Below, piece by piece: positions 42,186-51,790 of a DNA stretch of 64,000 nucleotides. Numbering within the stretch: position 1 is the stretch's first letter; each line of letters opens with the position of its first letter. A program made the position numbers and the translations under genes. The notes under the pieces were generated by a model, which was not told the origin of the DNA, did not search any database, and saw only the letters and a list, made by a program, of their open reading frames with translations. Origin of the DNA: JAOXRU01 sp965247735 (lineage in GTDB: Bacteria; Bacteroidota; Bacteroidia; Flavobacteriales; Flavobacteriaceae); assembly GCA_965247735.1 (NCBI GenBank), contig CBDFHN010000002.1, positions 620,001-684,000 on the forward strand, read 5' to 3'.

Positions 42186-45100
42186 TTACTTTTTTAAACT
42201 TATTTCTGCTTTCCAACTATATAATATAGGAACTACAAATAATGTAATTAAAGCAACAAGCATACCTCCAAAGCTTGGAATGGCCATAGGTATCATAATA
42301 TCAGATCCTCTACCTGTTGCTGTGAGCACAGGTAATAATGCCAAAATTGTAGTTGCTGTTGTCATCAAACATGGGCGAATACGTTTCTCTCCTGCTTCTA
42401 CTATTGAAGTTCTAATCTCCTGCTTAGTTTTTGGGCTATTTTTCTTAAATGTTTGGGTTAAATATGTAGCCATAACCACACCATCATCAGTAGCAATACC
42501 AAATAGCGCTATAAATCCTACCCAAACAGCGACACTTAAATTTACTGTCTTCATTTGAAATAGTTCTCGAAGATTAAAACCAAACATATCAATATTTAGA
42601 AACCAGGGTTCTCCATACAGCCAAATCATTATAAATCCTCCTGCAAAAGCCACAGCAATACCAGTAAACACCATTAACGATGTTGCAATAGATTTAAATT
42701 GAAAATACAAGATTAAAAAGATAATCACTAGTGCTAATGGAACTACAACTGCCAATGTTTTCTCAGCTCTAATTTGATTTTCATAGGTTCCTGTAAACTG
42801 ATAATTAATTCCTTTTGGAACTACTAATTCTCCTCGATCAATAGCACCATCAATTACTTTTTGTGCATTTTCAATAACACCAACTTCAGCTTCTCCATCA
42901 ATTTTATCAAAAAGTACATATCCTACTAAAAAGGTATTTTCACTCTTGATTACCTGTGGTCCTTGCTCGTATGCTATTGTAACCAATTCTTTTAAAGGAA
43001 TAGGACTCCCATTTGGTATTGGTACATAAATTTGTTCTAAATCTTCAGGAGTAGCTCGTTGTTCTCTGGGATAACGAACACGTATCCCATAGCGTTCTCT
43101 TCCTTCTACAGTTTGTGTTAGCACCTTACCTCCTATTGCAATCTCCAATGTATTTTGCACTTTTTTTATTGTCAATCCATATCTAGCAATCTTATTTCTA
43201 TCAATTTCAATCAATAAATATGGCTTACCAACAATTCTGTCTGCAAAAACAGCTTCTTTTTTTACTCCTGGAACTTGTTTTAGCAATTTTTCCAATGCCA
43301 GTCCAAAATTTTCAATTGTTATTAAATCTTGTCCTTTAATCTTTATTCCCATTGGTGCTCTCATACCGGTTTGTAGCATTACAAGTCTGGTTTCTATAGG
43401 CTGCAATTTTGGGGCAGAGGTAATACCTGGTAATTTGGTCACTTTTATTATTTCTGTCCAAATGTCATTGGGAGATTTTATATGAGGCCTCCAATTTCTA
43501 TAATATTCACCTTCGTTGGAGACATATAATTCGTTCGCATCAACTTTTGTTCCTGATTTAATTAACGTTCCAGAACGCGTTTTAAATAACCCTTCTTTAT
43601 TAACCTCAAATTTAAGTCGATTGCCATGAGTACCTTTTTTATATTCGGGATAATAGGCTATAATATTTTCGTACATGGATAATGGCGCAGGATCCAAAGC
43701 ACTCTCAACTCTACCAGCTTTCCCTACCACTGTTTTGACTTCAGGAATTGACGCCACTGCCATATCTAACTGCTGTAATACCCTTCTATTTTCCTCAACT
43801 CCAGAATGTGGTAATGAAGTTGGCATTAACAAAAAAGAGCCTTCATTCAATGCTGGCATAAACTCCTTGCCTGTAGTATTCCAAATTGCTACTCCAAAAA
43901 CAATTATAAGCGTTGGTATACTTAAAAACAATAACTTATTAGCCAATGCCCAATTCAAAATCCGAACATAGTACATTTTAAATACGGTAAAAACGCCTAG
44001 AATACCAAAGAAGACTATACTTACAAAAAGTAAGTTTGACAAAATTGAATATTCCACTCCCAATGGTCTCCAGTGCACACTTAACAGAAGTGTAATCGTT
44101 ACTACTGCAATGCTAATATTCACAATATTTTGGACATTTACCGTCTCTCTAAAAGGCAAATAGTTATACCAGTTGAAATACGTGCATGTACTTGCCATTG
44201 CAAAAGCTATAAGGGTAAATCCTAAATAATATCCATTTAAAACGCCATACATTCCTATAACAAATACTATGAAATTGATGGTAAAACGGAATAGCTTTTT
44301 AGGGGATTTTAAATTAAAAATCCAGGCTGCAAATGGAGGAATTAAAAACAATGCCACCAACATAGCTGAACTTAATGCCATCGTTTTTGTAAATGCTAAT
44401 GGGCGAAATAATTTTCCTTCAGCTCCAATCATAGTAAAAACAGGAACAAAACTAATTATCGTTGTCAGAACTGCAGTAACAATTGCTCCAGAAACCTCTG
44501 TCGTTGCTTTATATACCAATACATTAATTGAGTCCTTACTCTTGTTTTCATCAATATGCCTTATTATATTTTCTGAAAGAATAACGCCTACATCAACCAT
44601 GGTACCAATGGCAATGGCAATACCAGATAAAGCAACAATATTTGCATCAACATTAAATAATTTCATGGTTATAAAAACCATCAAGACAGATATTGGTAAT
44701 AAGCTAGATATTAAAATCGATGCTTTTAAGTTAAACACCATTACTATAATTACCAGTATGGTTATTAGAATCTCTAAGGTTAGTGCTTCTTCTAAAGTAT
44801 CTAAGGTTTCTTCTATTAATTCTGTTCGATCATAAAAAGGAACAATTGTTAATTGAGATGTACGTCCATCTTTTAATACTTTTGAAGGCAAGCCAGCACT
44901 AATCTCTTTAATTTGTAACTTAACATTACTAATTACCTCCATAGGATTTGCTCCATAGCGTGCAACAACAACTCCTCCAACTACCTCTGCTCCTTCTTTA
45001 TCTAATAATCCTCTTCGTTGTGCTGGTCCCAAACTAACCTTTGCAATATCCTTAATCAATATTGGTGTGAAATTTGAAGAGGCTACAACAGCATTTTCTA

Positions 45101-45881
45101 TATCTGAAACTGATTTTACATACCCTAATCCTCGAACTAAATATTCAGCTTTGTTAATTTCTATTGTTTTTGCACCAATATCTTTATTAGAATTACGCAC
45201 TGCATTCATTACCTGCTCTAAGGTAATATGATATTGCTTTAAAATTTCGGGGTTAACATCTACTTGATATTCTTGAACAAAACCTCCAATAGAAGCTACT
45301 TCTGATACTCCCGAAGCTGAAGAAAGACCATATTTTACATAGTAATCTTGGATACTCCTTAATTCGTGTAGATCCCAACCACCAGTTACTCCTCCGTTTT
45401 CATCTCTTCCTTCTAGTGTGTACCAAAAAATTTGACCTAGTCCTGTTGCGTCTGGTCCTAAACTTGGCTGGATTCCTCCTGGCAATAAATTCTTGGGTAA
45501 AGAATTTAATTTTTCTAAAATTCTACTCCTGCTCCAATAAAATTCTACATCTTCTTCAAAAATAATATAGATGCTAGAAAAGCCAAACATAGAAGAACTT
45601 CTGACAGTTTTTACGCCTGGAATTCCTAATAATGAGGTTGTTAATGGATACGTAATCTGGTCTTCAATATCTTGTGGAGAGCGCCCAGCCCATTTTGTAA
45701 ATACTATCTGTTGATTTTCTCCTATGTCTGGTATAGCATCAACTGCTACTGGACTTCTTGGCAAACTCCCAGTTTCCCAATTAAAGGGTGCAGTTGCAAT
45801 ACCCCATCCTAAAAATAATGATACCAATAGGATAGCAACTAATTTGTTTTCGATTAAAAACTTAATGCTTTTGTTTAGCAT
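42186..45881 (-). CDS. cusA: Heavy-metal RND pump CusA
   Basis: A 1231-residue inner membrane pump of the HME-RND family, driven by the proton gradient. The three methionines that bind copper in E. coli CusA are conserved by eye: LLMPTSLP (Met573), PLSMYENI (Met623) and LVMLQTGMR (Met672). The TM4 aspartate is present in GTMVDVGV. This supports Cu+/Ag+ rather than Zn/Co/Ni. It is about 180 residues longer than E. coli CusA; the extra part includes several hydrophobic helices between TM6 and TM7 (about 560-690). It follows the HYC_CC_PP gene after 191 bases with a hairpin between. Confidence 0.95.
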   Translation of the reverse strand: MLNKSIKFLIENKLVAILLVSLFLGWGIATAPFNWETGSLPRSPVAVDAIPDIGENQQIVFTKWAGRSPQDIEDQITYPLTTSLLGIPGVKTVRSSSMFGFSSIYIIFEEDVEFYWSRSRILEKLNSLPKNLLPGGIQPSLGPDATGLGQIFWYTLEGRDENGGVTGGWDLHELRSIQDYYVKYGLSSASGVSEVASIGGFVQEYQVDVNPEILKQYHITLEQVMNAVRNSNKDIGAKTIEINKAEYLVRGLGYVKSVSDIENAVVASSNFTPILIKDIAKVSLGPAQRRGLLDKEGAEVVGGVVVARYGANPMEVISNVKLQIKEISAGLPSKVLKDGRTSQLTIVPFYDRTELIEETLDTLEEALTLEILITILVIIVMVFNLKASILISSLLPISVLMVFITMKLFNVDANIVALSGIAIAIGTMVDVGVILSENIIRHIDENKSKDSINVLVYKATTEVSGAIVTAVLTTIISFVPVFTMIGAEGKLFRPLAFTKTMALSSAMLVALFLIPPFAAWIFNLKSPKKLFRFTINFIVFVIGMYGVLNGYYLGFTLIAFAMASTCTYFNWYNYLPFRETVNVQNIVNISIAVVTITLLLSVHWRPLGVEYSILSNLLFVSIVFFGILGVFTVFKMYYVRILNWALANKLLFLSIPTLIIVFGVAIWNTTGKEFMPALNEGSFLLMPTSLPHSGVEENRRVLQQLDMAVASIPEVKTVVGKAGRVESALDPAPLSMYENIIAYYPEYKKGTHGNRLKFEVNKEGLFKTRSGTLIKSGTKVDANELYVSNEGEYYRNWRPHIKSPNDIWTEIIKVTKLPGITSAPKLQPIETRLVMLQTGMRAPMGIKIKGQDLITIENFGLALEKLLKQVPGVKKEAVFADRIVGKPYLLIEIDRNKIARYGLTIKKVQNTLEIAIGGKVLTQTVEGRERYGIRVRYPREQRATPEDLEQIYVPIPNGSPIPLKELVTIAYEQGPQVIKSENTFLVGYVLFDKIDGEAEVGVIENAQKVIDGAIDRGELVVPKGINYQFTGTYENQIRAEKTLAVVVPLALVIIFLILYFQFKSIATSLMVFTGIAVAFAGGFIMIWLYGEPWFLNIDMFGFNLRELFQMKTVNLSVAVWVGFIALFGIATDDGVVMATYLTQTFKKNSPKTKQEIRTSIVEAGEKRIRPCLMTTATTILALLPVLTATGRGSDIMIPMAIPSFGGMLVALITLFVVPILYSWKAEISLKK

Positions 45882-46012
45882 ATGTATTTTGATTTAAGTA
45901 CTAATAAGTTTACAGTACAGTTTTGTTTTTATTTTAATCCCAAAAGTGAGTTTAATTCTCTGATGTCAATAATTTTATGATAAAAAAATGACAATCAGTA
46001 AACAGCTATTCT

Positions 46013-46042
46013 AAAATAGATACAAGAAATCTTGTCTATTTT
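46013..46042 (-). terminator. Hairpin between the HYC_CC_PP gene and cusA
   Basis: AAAATAG (46013-46019) and ACAAGA (46022-46027) pair with TCTTGT (46030-46035) and CTATTTT (46036-46042), with a 2-base loop and a small bulge. There is no long T-run, so it may be a partial terminator lowering pump expression relative to the first gene, or an mRNA processing site. Confidence 0.45.
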
Positions 46043-46072
46043 ATTATAAAATAGTTGTCAAAAACAATAAAA

Positions 46073-46483
46073 TCAAATTAAATATGCTTCATCAAGAACC
46101 TGAATGTCCTTAACAATTAGCGGAGGTATATGTCCAGAAAAAGGAACAATGTTTGTTTCTAATCCTTCAAACAAATTAATATAAGTAGTTACAAATGAAG
46201 CTAAGAAAACTTGCTGCTGAAAACTAAATTCTTGAAAATCTCTTCTTAACTCTTCTTGACCTTCAACTAAATTAACGATGTCTTTACAACAACTTTCTTT
46301 AGATACAGTATCATCAATTGCAGTATTATCCATTTCCATACCACAGGTCTTAGCATTTACAACAATTGCTGTATCTACCAAATACTTTCCACAATAATGC
46401 TCACTAACTGTAAAAGAAAATGTAGAACCTAGCACTAAAATTGCTAAGAAAATTGAGATTGTATTTTTTATAAAAGACTTCAT
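46073..46483 (-). CDS. HYC_CC_PP family small exported protein
   Basis: A 136-residue protein with signal peptide (IFLAILVLGSTFSFTV) and the three landmarks that give this Bacteroidota family its name: SEHYCGKYLVD (HYC), KESCCKDI (CC) and GHIPPLIV (PP). These proteins are commonly encoded beside copper efflux genes; the cysteines and histidine suggest periplasmic copper binding. It is the first gene of the copper operon and has a good promoter only 8 bases before its ATG. Confidence 0.88.
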   Translation of the reverse strand: MKSFIKNTISIFLAILVLGSTFSFTVSEHYCGKYLVDTAIVVNAKTCGMEMDNTAIDDTVSKESCCKDIVNLVEGQEELRRDFQEFSFQQQVFLASFVTTYINLFEGLETNIVPFSGHIPPLIVKDIQVLDEAYLI

Positions 46484-46491
46484 TCGAAATA

Positions 46492-46499
46492 CAAAAATA
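46492..46499 (-). promoter_or_regulatory. -7 element of the copper operon, near-leaderless
   Basis: The minus strand reads TATTTTTG, matching TAnnTTTG, and ends 8 bases before the start codon at 46483. Transcription should begin only a few bases before the ATG. No clear -33 box. Confidence 0.5.
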
Positions 46500-46610
46500 C
46501 AATTTTATAATTAAACTAGTTTAAAAATTTGTTAAACTCAATTTTAATTCTTCTCCATAACTCGATAAAAATGTTTAATTTGTTTACCCGTAACTCTATA
46601 ATTATATGAC

Positions 46611-47501
46611 ATGAATATTCCTGAATTACCAAATATTATTCATTATGCAATTCCTTTTTTTGCAATTACATTGTTAATTGAAGCAATCGTAACCACTAAT
46701 ACTCAACAAAAATCATATAATACTAAAGATGCTTTTACATCTGTAATAATGGGTATTGGTAATGTTATTATCAACTTATTTTCCAAATTTATTGTACTAT
46801 TTGCATTGTATCTAGTTTACGATTATTTAAGGTTTTTTACTATTCCATTTACCTGGTGGGCATGGCTAATTTTATTGTTTGCTGATGATTTTTCTTATTA
46901 TTGGTTTCATCGTATCAGTCATGAAAGTCGTTTTTTTTGGGCAAGCCATATTGTACATCATTCTTCACAAAAGTATAACCTAAGTACTGCTTTAAGACAA
47001 ACGTGGACTGGTAATTTTAGTTCTTTTATCTTTTGGTTATGGTTGCCTTTACTTGGTTTTCATCCGATAATGTTAATGATGCAAATGTCTATAAGTCTAA
47101 TTTATCAATATTGGATCCATACAGAATTGATCCGTAAAATGCCTTTTTGGTTTGAAGCTATTTTTAATACTCCTTCCCATCACAGGGTTCATCATGCTAC
47201 AAACCCACAATATCTTGATCGGAATCATGCAGGAATATTTATTATTTGGGATAGGATTTTTGGTACTTTTGAACCAGAAATTGAAAAACCAATCTATGGT
47301 TTAACTACCAATATCAATACTTATAATCCTTTAAAAATTGCCTTTAATGAATGGATATCACTATTTAAAGATATATTTTCTTCTAAAATAACTTTTTTTA
47401 ATCGCCTTAAGTATATTTTAAAACCACCAGGATGGAAACATGATGGAAGTAGTATTTTATCAACTGATATGCGAAAAAAATGGAAAGAAAAACAACAATA
47501 G
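46611..47501 (+). CDS. Sterol desaturase / fatty acid hydroxylase family protein
   Basis: A 296-residue membrane di-iron enzyme. Three histidine boxes are readable: FHRISH (about 103), HIVHHSS (about 119) and HRVHHATNPQYLDRNHAG (about 194-211). Around them lie three or four membrane helices. Members hydroxylate or desaturate lipids, sterols or carotenoids; the substrate is not evident. In flavobacteria, which make few sterols, a lipid or ornithine-lipid hydroxylase is more likely; this is inference. Convergent with the TPR gene, 6 bases apart. Confidence 0.9.
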   Translation: MNIPELPNIIHYAIPFFAITLLIEAIVTTNTQQKSYNTKDAFTSVIMGIGNVIINLFSKFIVLFALYLVYDYLRFFTIPFTWWAWLILLFADDFSYYWFHRISHESRFFWASHIVHHSSQKYNLSTALRQTWTGNFSSFIFWLWLPLLGFHPIMLMMQMSISLIYQYWIHTELIRKMPFWFEAIFNTPSHHRVHHATNPQYLDRNHAGIFIIWDRIFGTFEPEIEKPIYGLTTNINTYNPLKIAFNEWISLFKDIFSSKITFFNRLKYILKPPGWKHDGSSILSTDMRKKWKEKQQ

Positions 47502-47507
47502 TAAAAA

Positions 47508-48233
47508 TTACAACTCTTTTCGTAATACGTTTAAAGCAGTAATAGTTTCAACATGTCCTCTTTTTATTTTTTTATCCATATACTCAAACTCACTATCCAA
47601 TTCTGATAAGATTTCTTTTGCTGCTTCTTTTTTATCATTTCTTAATAAAAATCGAATGAACTCCGTTCTTTCAGAATAATTTGAATATCTCTTATTTACT
47701 TTTCTCAACTCTATTTCAGCTTCCTCTATTTCTCCTTGCTTTTCAAGAGTTAATCCATAAACAAATTGCGCCTTAGATTTCTTAAATTCTGAATACGATT
47801 TTATCTCCTTAATATTAATTAAAACTTTAGCATAATCTTTCATCTCATAATAAGAAACCACTAACTGTTCTACTACATAGTAATCTTTCTTAAAATTAGA
47901 AGCTAAGGATCTTTCATAATATTCTATAGCTTTAACAAAATCATGATTCTCAAAATAACCATCCGCTAAATTTACAGTATTCTGAAAAGTATCGGCAAAA
48001 GCAAGTTGCTTTTCCAAGTTTAAAATACGCTTAGTTGGATTGATAATATGAGTTAGTTCGTTTTGAATTTTATCAACATCTTTTTTATTTATTACATGCA
48101 TGAACAAATAAATTAATCCGCCAATTAATGGAATAAAAAAGATAATAAATACCCAATATAATTCATTTCTGTTTTTTATAGCATGGTAAATACAGAACGC
48201 TTGCAAAGCCATCACAAAATAATAGTAAATCAT
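47508..48233 (-). CDS. TPR protein with N-terminal membrane helices
   Basis: A 241-residue protein. Two hydrophobic helices near the start (YYYFVMALQAFCIYHAI; LYWVFIIFFIPLIGGLIYLF) resemble the phospholipase D N-terminal transmembrane module, without any nuclease domain. From about residue 85, TPR-like helical repeats follow (NLADGYFENHDFVKAIEYYE, VVSYYEMKDYAKVLINI, AQFVYGLTLEKQGEIEEAEI). It probably acts as a membrane-bound scaffold on the cytoplasmic face. It lies 11 bases after the Bax-inhibitor-type gene and shares its transcript. Confidence 0.82.
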   Translation of the reverse strand: MIYYYFVMALQAFCIYHAIKNRNELYWVFIIFFIPLIGGLIYLFMHVINKKDVDKIQNELTHIINPTKRILNLEKQLAFADTFQNTVNLADGYFENHDFVKAIEYYERSLASNFKKDYYVVEQLVVSYYEMKDYAKVLINIKEIKSYSEFKKSKAQFVYGLTLEKQGEIEEAEIELRKVNKRYSNYSERTEFIRFLLRNDKKEAAKEILSELDSEFEYMDKKIKRGHVETITALNVLRKEL

Positions 48234-48244
48234 AAAAACAACGT

Positions 48245-48940
48245 TTAGCTTCTGTTCATTATAAAGCTAAGAAGATACCAGAACAGCAACATTAATGAAG
48301 CAAACAAACCTAATGCAGCAGATACATACTGGTCATTAGAATATTTATGTACCATATTAGAAGTTTGGTATAAAATAGTACCTGCAGCAAGAAGAATCAT
48401 TGCTCCAGAAAACCATAAACCTAAATTGAACCCAAAAATAATTCCAGCAACAATTAATCCTATTGCAATAAAACCGCCAATCATTAATCCAGAACGCAAA
48501 AAAGAAAAATCTTTTTTAGTTATTAATACTACAGCGGATAAACCCACAAATAAAGAAATGGTTAACACAGCTGCCTGACTTAATAACGAGAAGTCGCCTG
48601 TAATACTTATTGCCATTGCCAATAGTGGAATAAAAATAAATGCCTCTGCAACTACATAAATTGCTAACGCCAAATATTGCTGATTTCTATTATGGCTTTT
48701 AATAGCCATCTTTTCTGCATAATTGGTAACAAAAATAAAACCTCCCAATAGCAATAACCATTTATAACCATCCGTCAGCGATAATGCCAAATTTACAATG
48801 GCTTCACTTTGAAAAAACAAATATTCTACCAAAACAAAACCTAACACGGCTAAAGCTACATGACTATATGTTTTTCTATAAAAAGTTGCTTTTTCTACAT
48901 CAGATTGATTTCCTACTAAAATATGAGTGCCTTGTTCCAT
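48245..48940 (-). CDS. Bax inhibitor-1 / YccA family membrane protein
   Basis: A 231-residue protein with about seven hydrophobic helices and a short hydrophilic N-terminus (MEQGTHILVGNQSDVEKATFY). The order of helices and the TM stretch TILYQTSNMVHKYSNDQYVSAALGLFASLMLLFWYLL match the BI-1/TMBIM family, which in bacteria includes YbhL, YccA and the Ca2+ leak protein BsYetJ. The function here is unknown. Divergent from the AraC gene at 49111. Confidence 0.85.
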   Translation of the reverse strand: MEQGTHILVGNQSDVEKATFYRKTYSHVALAVLGFVLVEYLFFQSEAIVNLALSLTDGYKWLLLLGGFIFVTNYAEKMAIKSHNRNQQYLALAIYVVAEAFIFIPLLAMAISITGDFSLLSQAAVLTISLFVGLSAVVLITKKDFSFLRSGLMIGGFIAIGLIVAGIIFGFNLGLWFSGAMILLAAGTILYQTSNMVHKYSNDQYVSAALGLFASLMLLFWYLLSFIMNRS

Positions 48941-49110
48941 AAAAATACCTTAAGGTTTTATAAATTTTATACCAAAATATAACTTTATAACTTAAAACAC
49001 ATCCTTTCTATAAGATAATGGTACAAAATGGCTTGTTAAATTATTTTTTTAGTTTTTAACAGCAAAGAATAAGCTTTTATTTACTTAATTTTATATGGCA
49101 TTGTAAAAAT

Positions 49111-49971
49111 ATGGAAACAGTAAAAACATATAGTCAAGTAAATAAAAATGATAAAAGCCTAAGTTTTGGTATTTCTAAAATGGAGGATATTTATGAAAAA
49201 AGGAAAGGGAAAATAGATGCTCCTCATCGCCACGACTATTTTACAGTTATTCTTACCACAAAAGCAAAAGGGAAACATATTATAGACTTTAACTCTTATG
49301 AACTAAGCAATAATCAAATTTTCTTTATTAGTCCAGGACAGGTACATCAAATTACAGAAAATCAAAAATCTTATGGCTATTCTATAGTTTTCTCTACGCC
49401 TTTTCTGATTGCCAATAATATTCCCGTTTCTTTTATTGATGATTTAAATCTTTTTAATGATTTTGGTGCTAGTGATCCTCTAGTACTTACCGACGATGAG
49501 CTATTTTTATTATCAAAATATGCCCAAGAGATACTTACCGTTTATGATTCTGATATAATGTTTAAAACAGAAGCAATTGGTGCTTTACTTAAACTTATAT
49601 TAATTAGATGTAACAATCTATGTGCTTTACCAAAAAACAAACATCATGAGTCTGAATCTGGTAATGTTACGCTTCGAAGTTTTAAACTTTTGGTTAATCA
49701 AAACCATATGACATGGCATGCTACTTCTAACTATGCAAATGCGCTAAATGTTTCTTCGGATCATCTTAATAGAGTATTAAAGTCCTTAACCGGTAAGACC
49801 ACCAAAGAGCACATACAAAGTAGACTAATTGTTGCCGCAAAAAGACTACTTTACTTTTCTGAATTGTCTAATAAAGAAATTGGCTATAAGCTTGGTTTTT
49901 CTGAACCTGGTAACTTTAGCGCCTTTTTTAAAAAATGCACTGGTCTGGCTCCTTCAAAATTCAAAAAGTAA
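49111..49971 (+). CDS. AraC-family transcriptional regulator with cupin domain
   Basis: A 286-residue regulator. Residues about 30-110 form an AraC-type cupin (APHRHDYFTVILTTKAKGKH, FFISPGQVHQI), and residues 185-286 a pair of helix-turn-helix motifs (NYANALNVSSDHLNRVLKSL; SNKEIGYKLGFSEPGNFSAFFKKCTGLAPSKF). The cupin should bind a small effector. Its neighbours, the pirin and YceI genes, are in the same direction 270 bases on and are likely targets; this is inference from position. Confidence 0.92.
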   Translation: METVKTYSQVNKNDKSLSFGISKMEDIYEKRKGKIDAPHRHDYFTVILTTKAKGKHIIDFNSYELSNNQIFFISPGQVHQITENQKSYGYSIVFSTPFLIANNIPVSFIDDLNLFNDFGASDPLVLTDDELFLLSKYAQEILTVYDSDIMFKTEAIGALLKLILIRCNNLCALPKNKHHESESGNVTLRSFKLLVNQNHMTWHATSNYANALNVSSDHLNRVLKSLTGKTTKEHIQSRLIVAAKRLLYFSELSNKEIGYKLGFSEPGNFSAFFKKCTGLAPSKFKK

Positions 49972-50033
49972 AATACAAACATTATCAACTACGCCCAAAA
50001 TCAATAACCTAGGGGCAAACTCATAAAGCATAT

Positions 50034-50137
50034 AAAAGGGATAAATCTTAATTTTTTCAATATAAGCATCAGGAGAATAAACAACTGGTGGATTAATAAT
50101 CGCTTTCCTTCATTTTCATAACTTTTCTATCCCTTTT
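50034..50137. repeat. Distant inverted repeat between the AraC and pirin genes
   Basis: AAAAGGGATA (50034-50043) recurs inverted as TATCCCTTTT (50128-50137), 84 bases apart. The distance is long for a terminator; two half-sites of a DNA-looping or AraC-type site are conceivable. Nothing else stands out in the 274-base gap. Confidence 0.3.
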
Positions 50138-50245
50138 GTTCACAAAACAGATTAGATATCGTGTTTTCATAAGTCTTACCCGTTTTTTCATATTCCATAG
50201 CACTCCCAAAGTCAGGATCTTTGTACTGTACAAAATAATAAAGCT

Positions 50246-51127
50246 ATGGATAGAAAAAAGTTTATTACAAATACACTAGCATTAGGAACATTAGCAGCCA
50301 CTGCTCCTGTTGCCATGATAAAGGCAAATAATGTACGACTAAAAAAATCGTCCTATGATGCGCTAATAAAAAACGTTGGCTATAATCATTTACCAAATAA
50401 AGAAAACAAAACAATGAATACAGTATTACATAAAGCAGCAACAAGAGGAAAAGCTAATCATGGATGGTTAAACTCTAACCATACTTTCAGTTTTGCAAAT
50501 TACCATAACCCTGATCGTATGAATTTTGGAGCACTACGTGTGCTTAACGATGATGTAGTTGCCAATGGAAGAGGTTTTAATACACATCCACACGATAATA
50601 TGGAAATCATTTCTATTCCTCTATATGGAGATCTAGAACATAAAGATAGTATGGGAAATACTGCTGTTATAAAAGAAGGAGACATACAGGTGTTAAGCGC
50701 CGGAACAGGTATGTTTCATAGCGAATACAACAAAAACCAAGATAAAGAAGTACGTTTTTTACAGATTTGGGTATTTCCAAACAAAAAGGAAGTAAAACCA
50801 AGGTATGACCAAATAGCTATTAGCGCTATTGAAGAGAAAAATACTTTCAGTCAAATATTATCTCCAGATAGTAATGATCAAGGTGTATGGATTCATCAAG
50901 ATACATGGTTTCATATCGGAAATTTTGATACTGACACTTCTAGTACTTATCAGTTAAAAAAAGAAGGTAATGGTATCTATGCTTTTATCCTAGAAGGAGA
51001 AGCAACCATAAATGGGCAAAAATTAGAAAAAAGAGATGGATACGGACTTTGGAACACCCCAAACATAGATTTAGTAACCTCAAAAAATAGCAAAGTGCTT
51101 TTAATGGAGGTACCAATGCAGTTTTAA
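50246..51127 (+). CDS. Pirin-family protein with an N-terminal export-like extension
   Basis: A 293-residue bicupin of the pirin family (YhhW-like), members of which include quercetinases. Core landmarks: NSNHTFSFANYHNPDRMNFG, FNTHPHDNMEIISIPLYG and VLSAGTGMFHSEYN, with the metal-binding histidines in THPHDN and FHSE. The normal pirin start corresponds to MNTVLHKAATRGKANHG at about residue 57 (50414). Upstream is an extension beginning MDRKKFITNTLALGTLAATA, like a signal peptide of the Tat type but with Arg-Lys instead of Arg-Arg. If used, it would place a pirin in the periplasm. The YceI gene follows 57 bases on. Confidence 0.85.
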   Translation: MDRKKFITNTLALGTLAATAPVAMIKANNVRLKKSSYDALIKNVGYNHLPNKENKTMNTVLHKAATRGKANHGWLNSNHTFSFANYHNPDRMNFGALRVLNDDVVANGRGFNTHPHDNMEIISIPLYGDLEHKDSMGNTAVIKEGDIQVLSAGTGMFHSEYNKNQDKEVRFLQIWVFPNKKEVKPRYDQIAISAIEEKNTFSQILSPDSNDQGVWIHQDTWFHIGNFDTDTSSTYQLKKEGNGIYAFILEGEATINGQKLEKRDGYGLWNTPNIDLVTSKNSKVLLMEVPMQF

Positions 51128-51184
51128 ACAAAAAATATTAATACAATTATTAATTCCCAATAATGGGACAAATACAAATATATA

Positions 51185-51706
51185 ATGAGTACACAAAAAA
51201 CAATATGGACTATAGATCCTGCACATTCAGAAACTTCATTTAAAGTAAAACACATGATGATTTCTACTATTAGAGGTTCTTTTAATGAATTTAGTGCCAC
51301 TGCTGAAACCGATGGAGATAATTTTGAAAATGCAAGCTTTAGTGCAGAAATTAACATTGACTCTATTAATACAAAAAACACAGATAGAGATAATCATTTA
51401 AAATCCGATGATTTTTTTAATGCAGAAGCTTATCCGGTTATGACCTTTAAATCTAGAGAAATAAACGAAAATGAATTTATTGGAGATTTAACCATTAGAA
51501 ACACTACCAAAGAAGTACGCTTAGCAGCCGACTTTAACGGTATTGCTGTTGACCCTTATGGACAAACAAAAGCTGGTTTTGAACTTAGTGGAGAAATTAA
51601 TAGAAAAGATTTTGGGCTTTCTTGGAGTGCAGTTACTGAAGCTGGAAATATTGTGGTTTCTGATAAAATAAAACTTCAAATAGATGCACAATTTATAAAA
51701 CAATAG
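51185..51706 (+). CDS. YceI family protein
   Basis: A 173-residue YceI-type lipocalin-like beta-barrel that binds polyprenyl or other long lipids. Landmarks: WTIDPAHSETSFKVKHMMIS at the start, FSAEINIDSINTKNTDRDNHLKSDDFF, and AGFELSGEINRKDFGLSW. There is no signal peptide, unlike E. coli YceI, so it should be cytoplasmic, as in many Bacteroidota copies. Probably co-transcribed with the pirin gene and ended by the hairpin at 51756-51790. Confidence 0.93.
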   Translation: MSTQKTIWTIDPAHSETSFKVKHMMISTIRGSFNEFSATAETDGDNFENASFSAEINIDSINTKNTDRDNHLKSDDFFNAEAYPVMTFKSREINENEFIGDLTIRNTTKEVRLAADFNGIAVDPYGQTKAGFELSGEINRKDFGLSWSAVTEAGNIVVSDKIKLQIDAQFIKQ

Positions 51707-51755
51707 TTTTTATTGTTTTATAACTAATATCGAAACATCAATATTCTTGCACAAA

Positions 51756-51790
51756 AAAAAGCGATAATCTAATCTAGGGTATCGCTTTTT
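51756..51790 (+). terminator. Terminator after yceI
   Basis: AAAAAGCGATA and TATCGCTTTTT pair around a 14-base loop, followed by the T-run of the right arm. The A-run on the left would let it work in the other direction too. Confidence 0.8.

Noticed and set aside
50034..50137. Inverted repeat as a terminator of the AraC gene
   Set aside because: The arms are 84 bases apart with no T-run, so it is unlikely to end transcription; kept only as a repeat.
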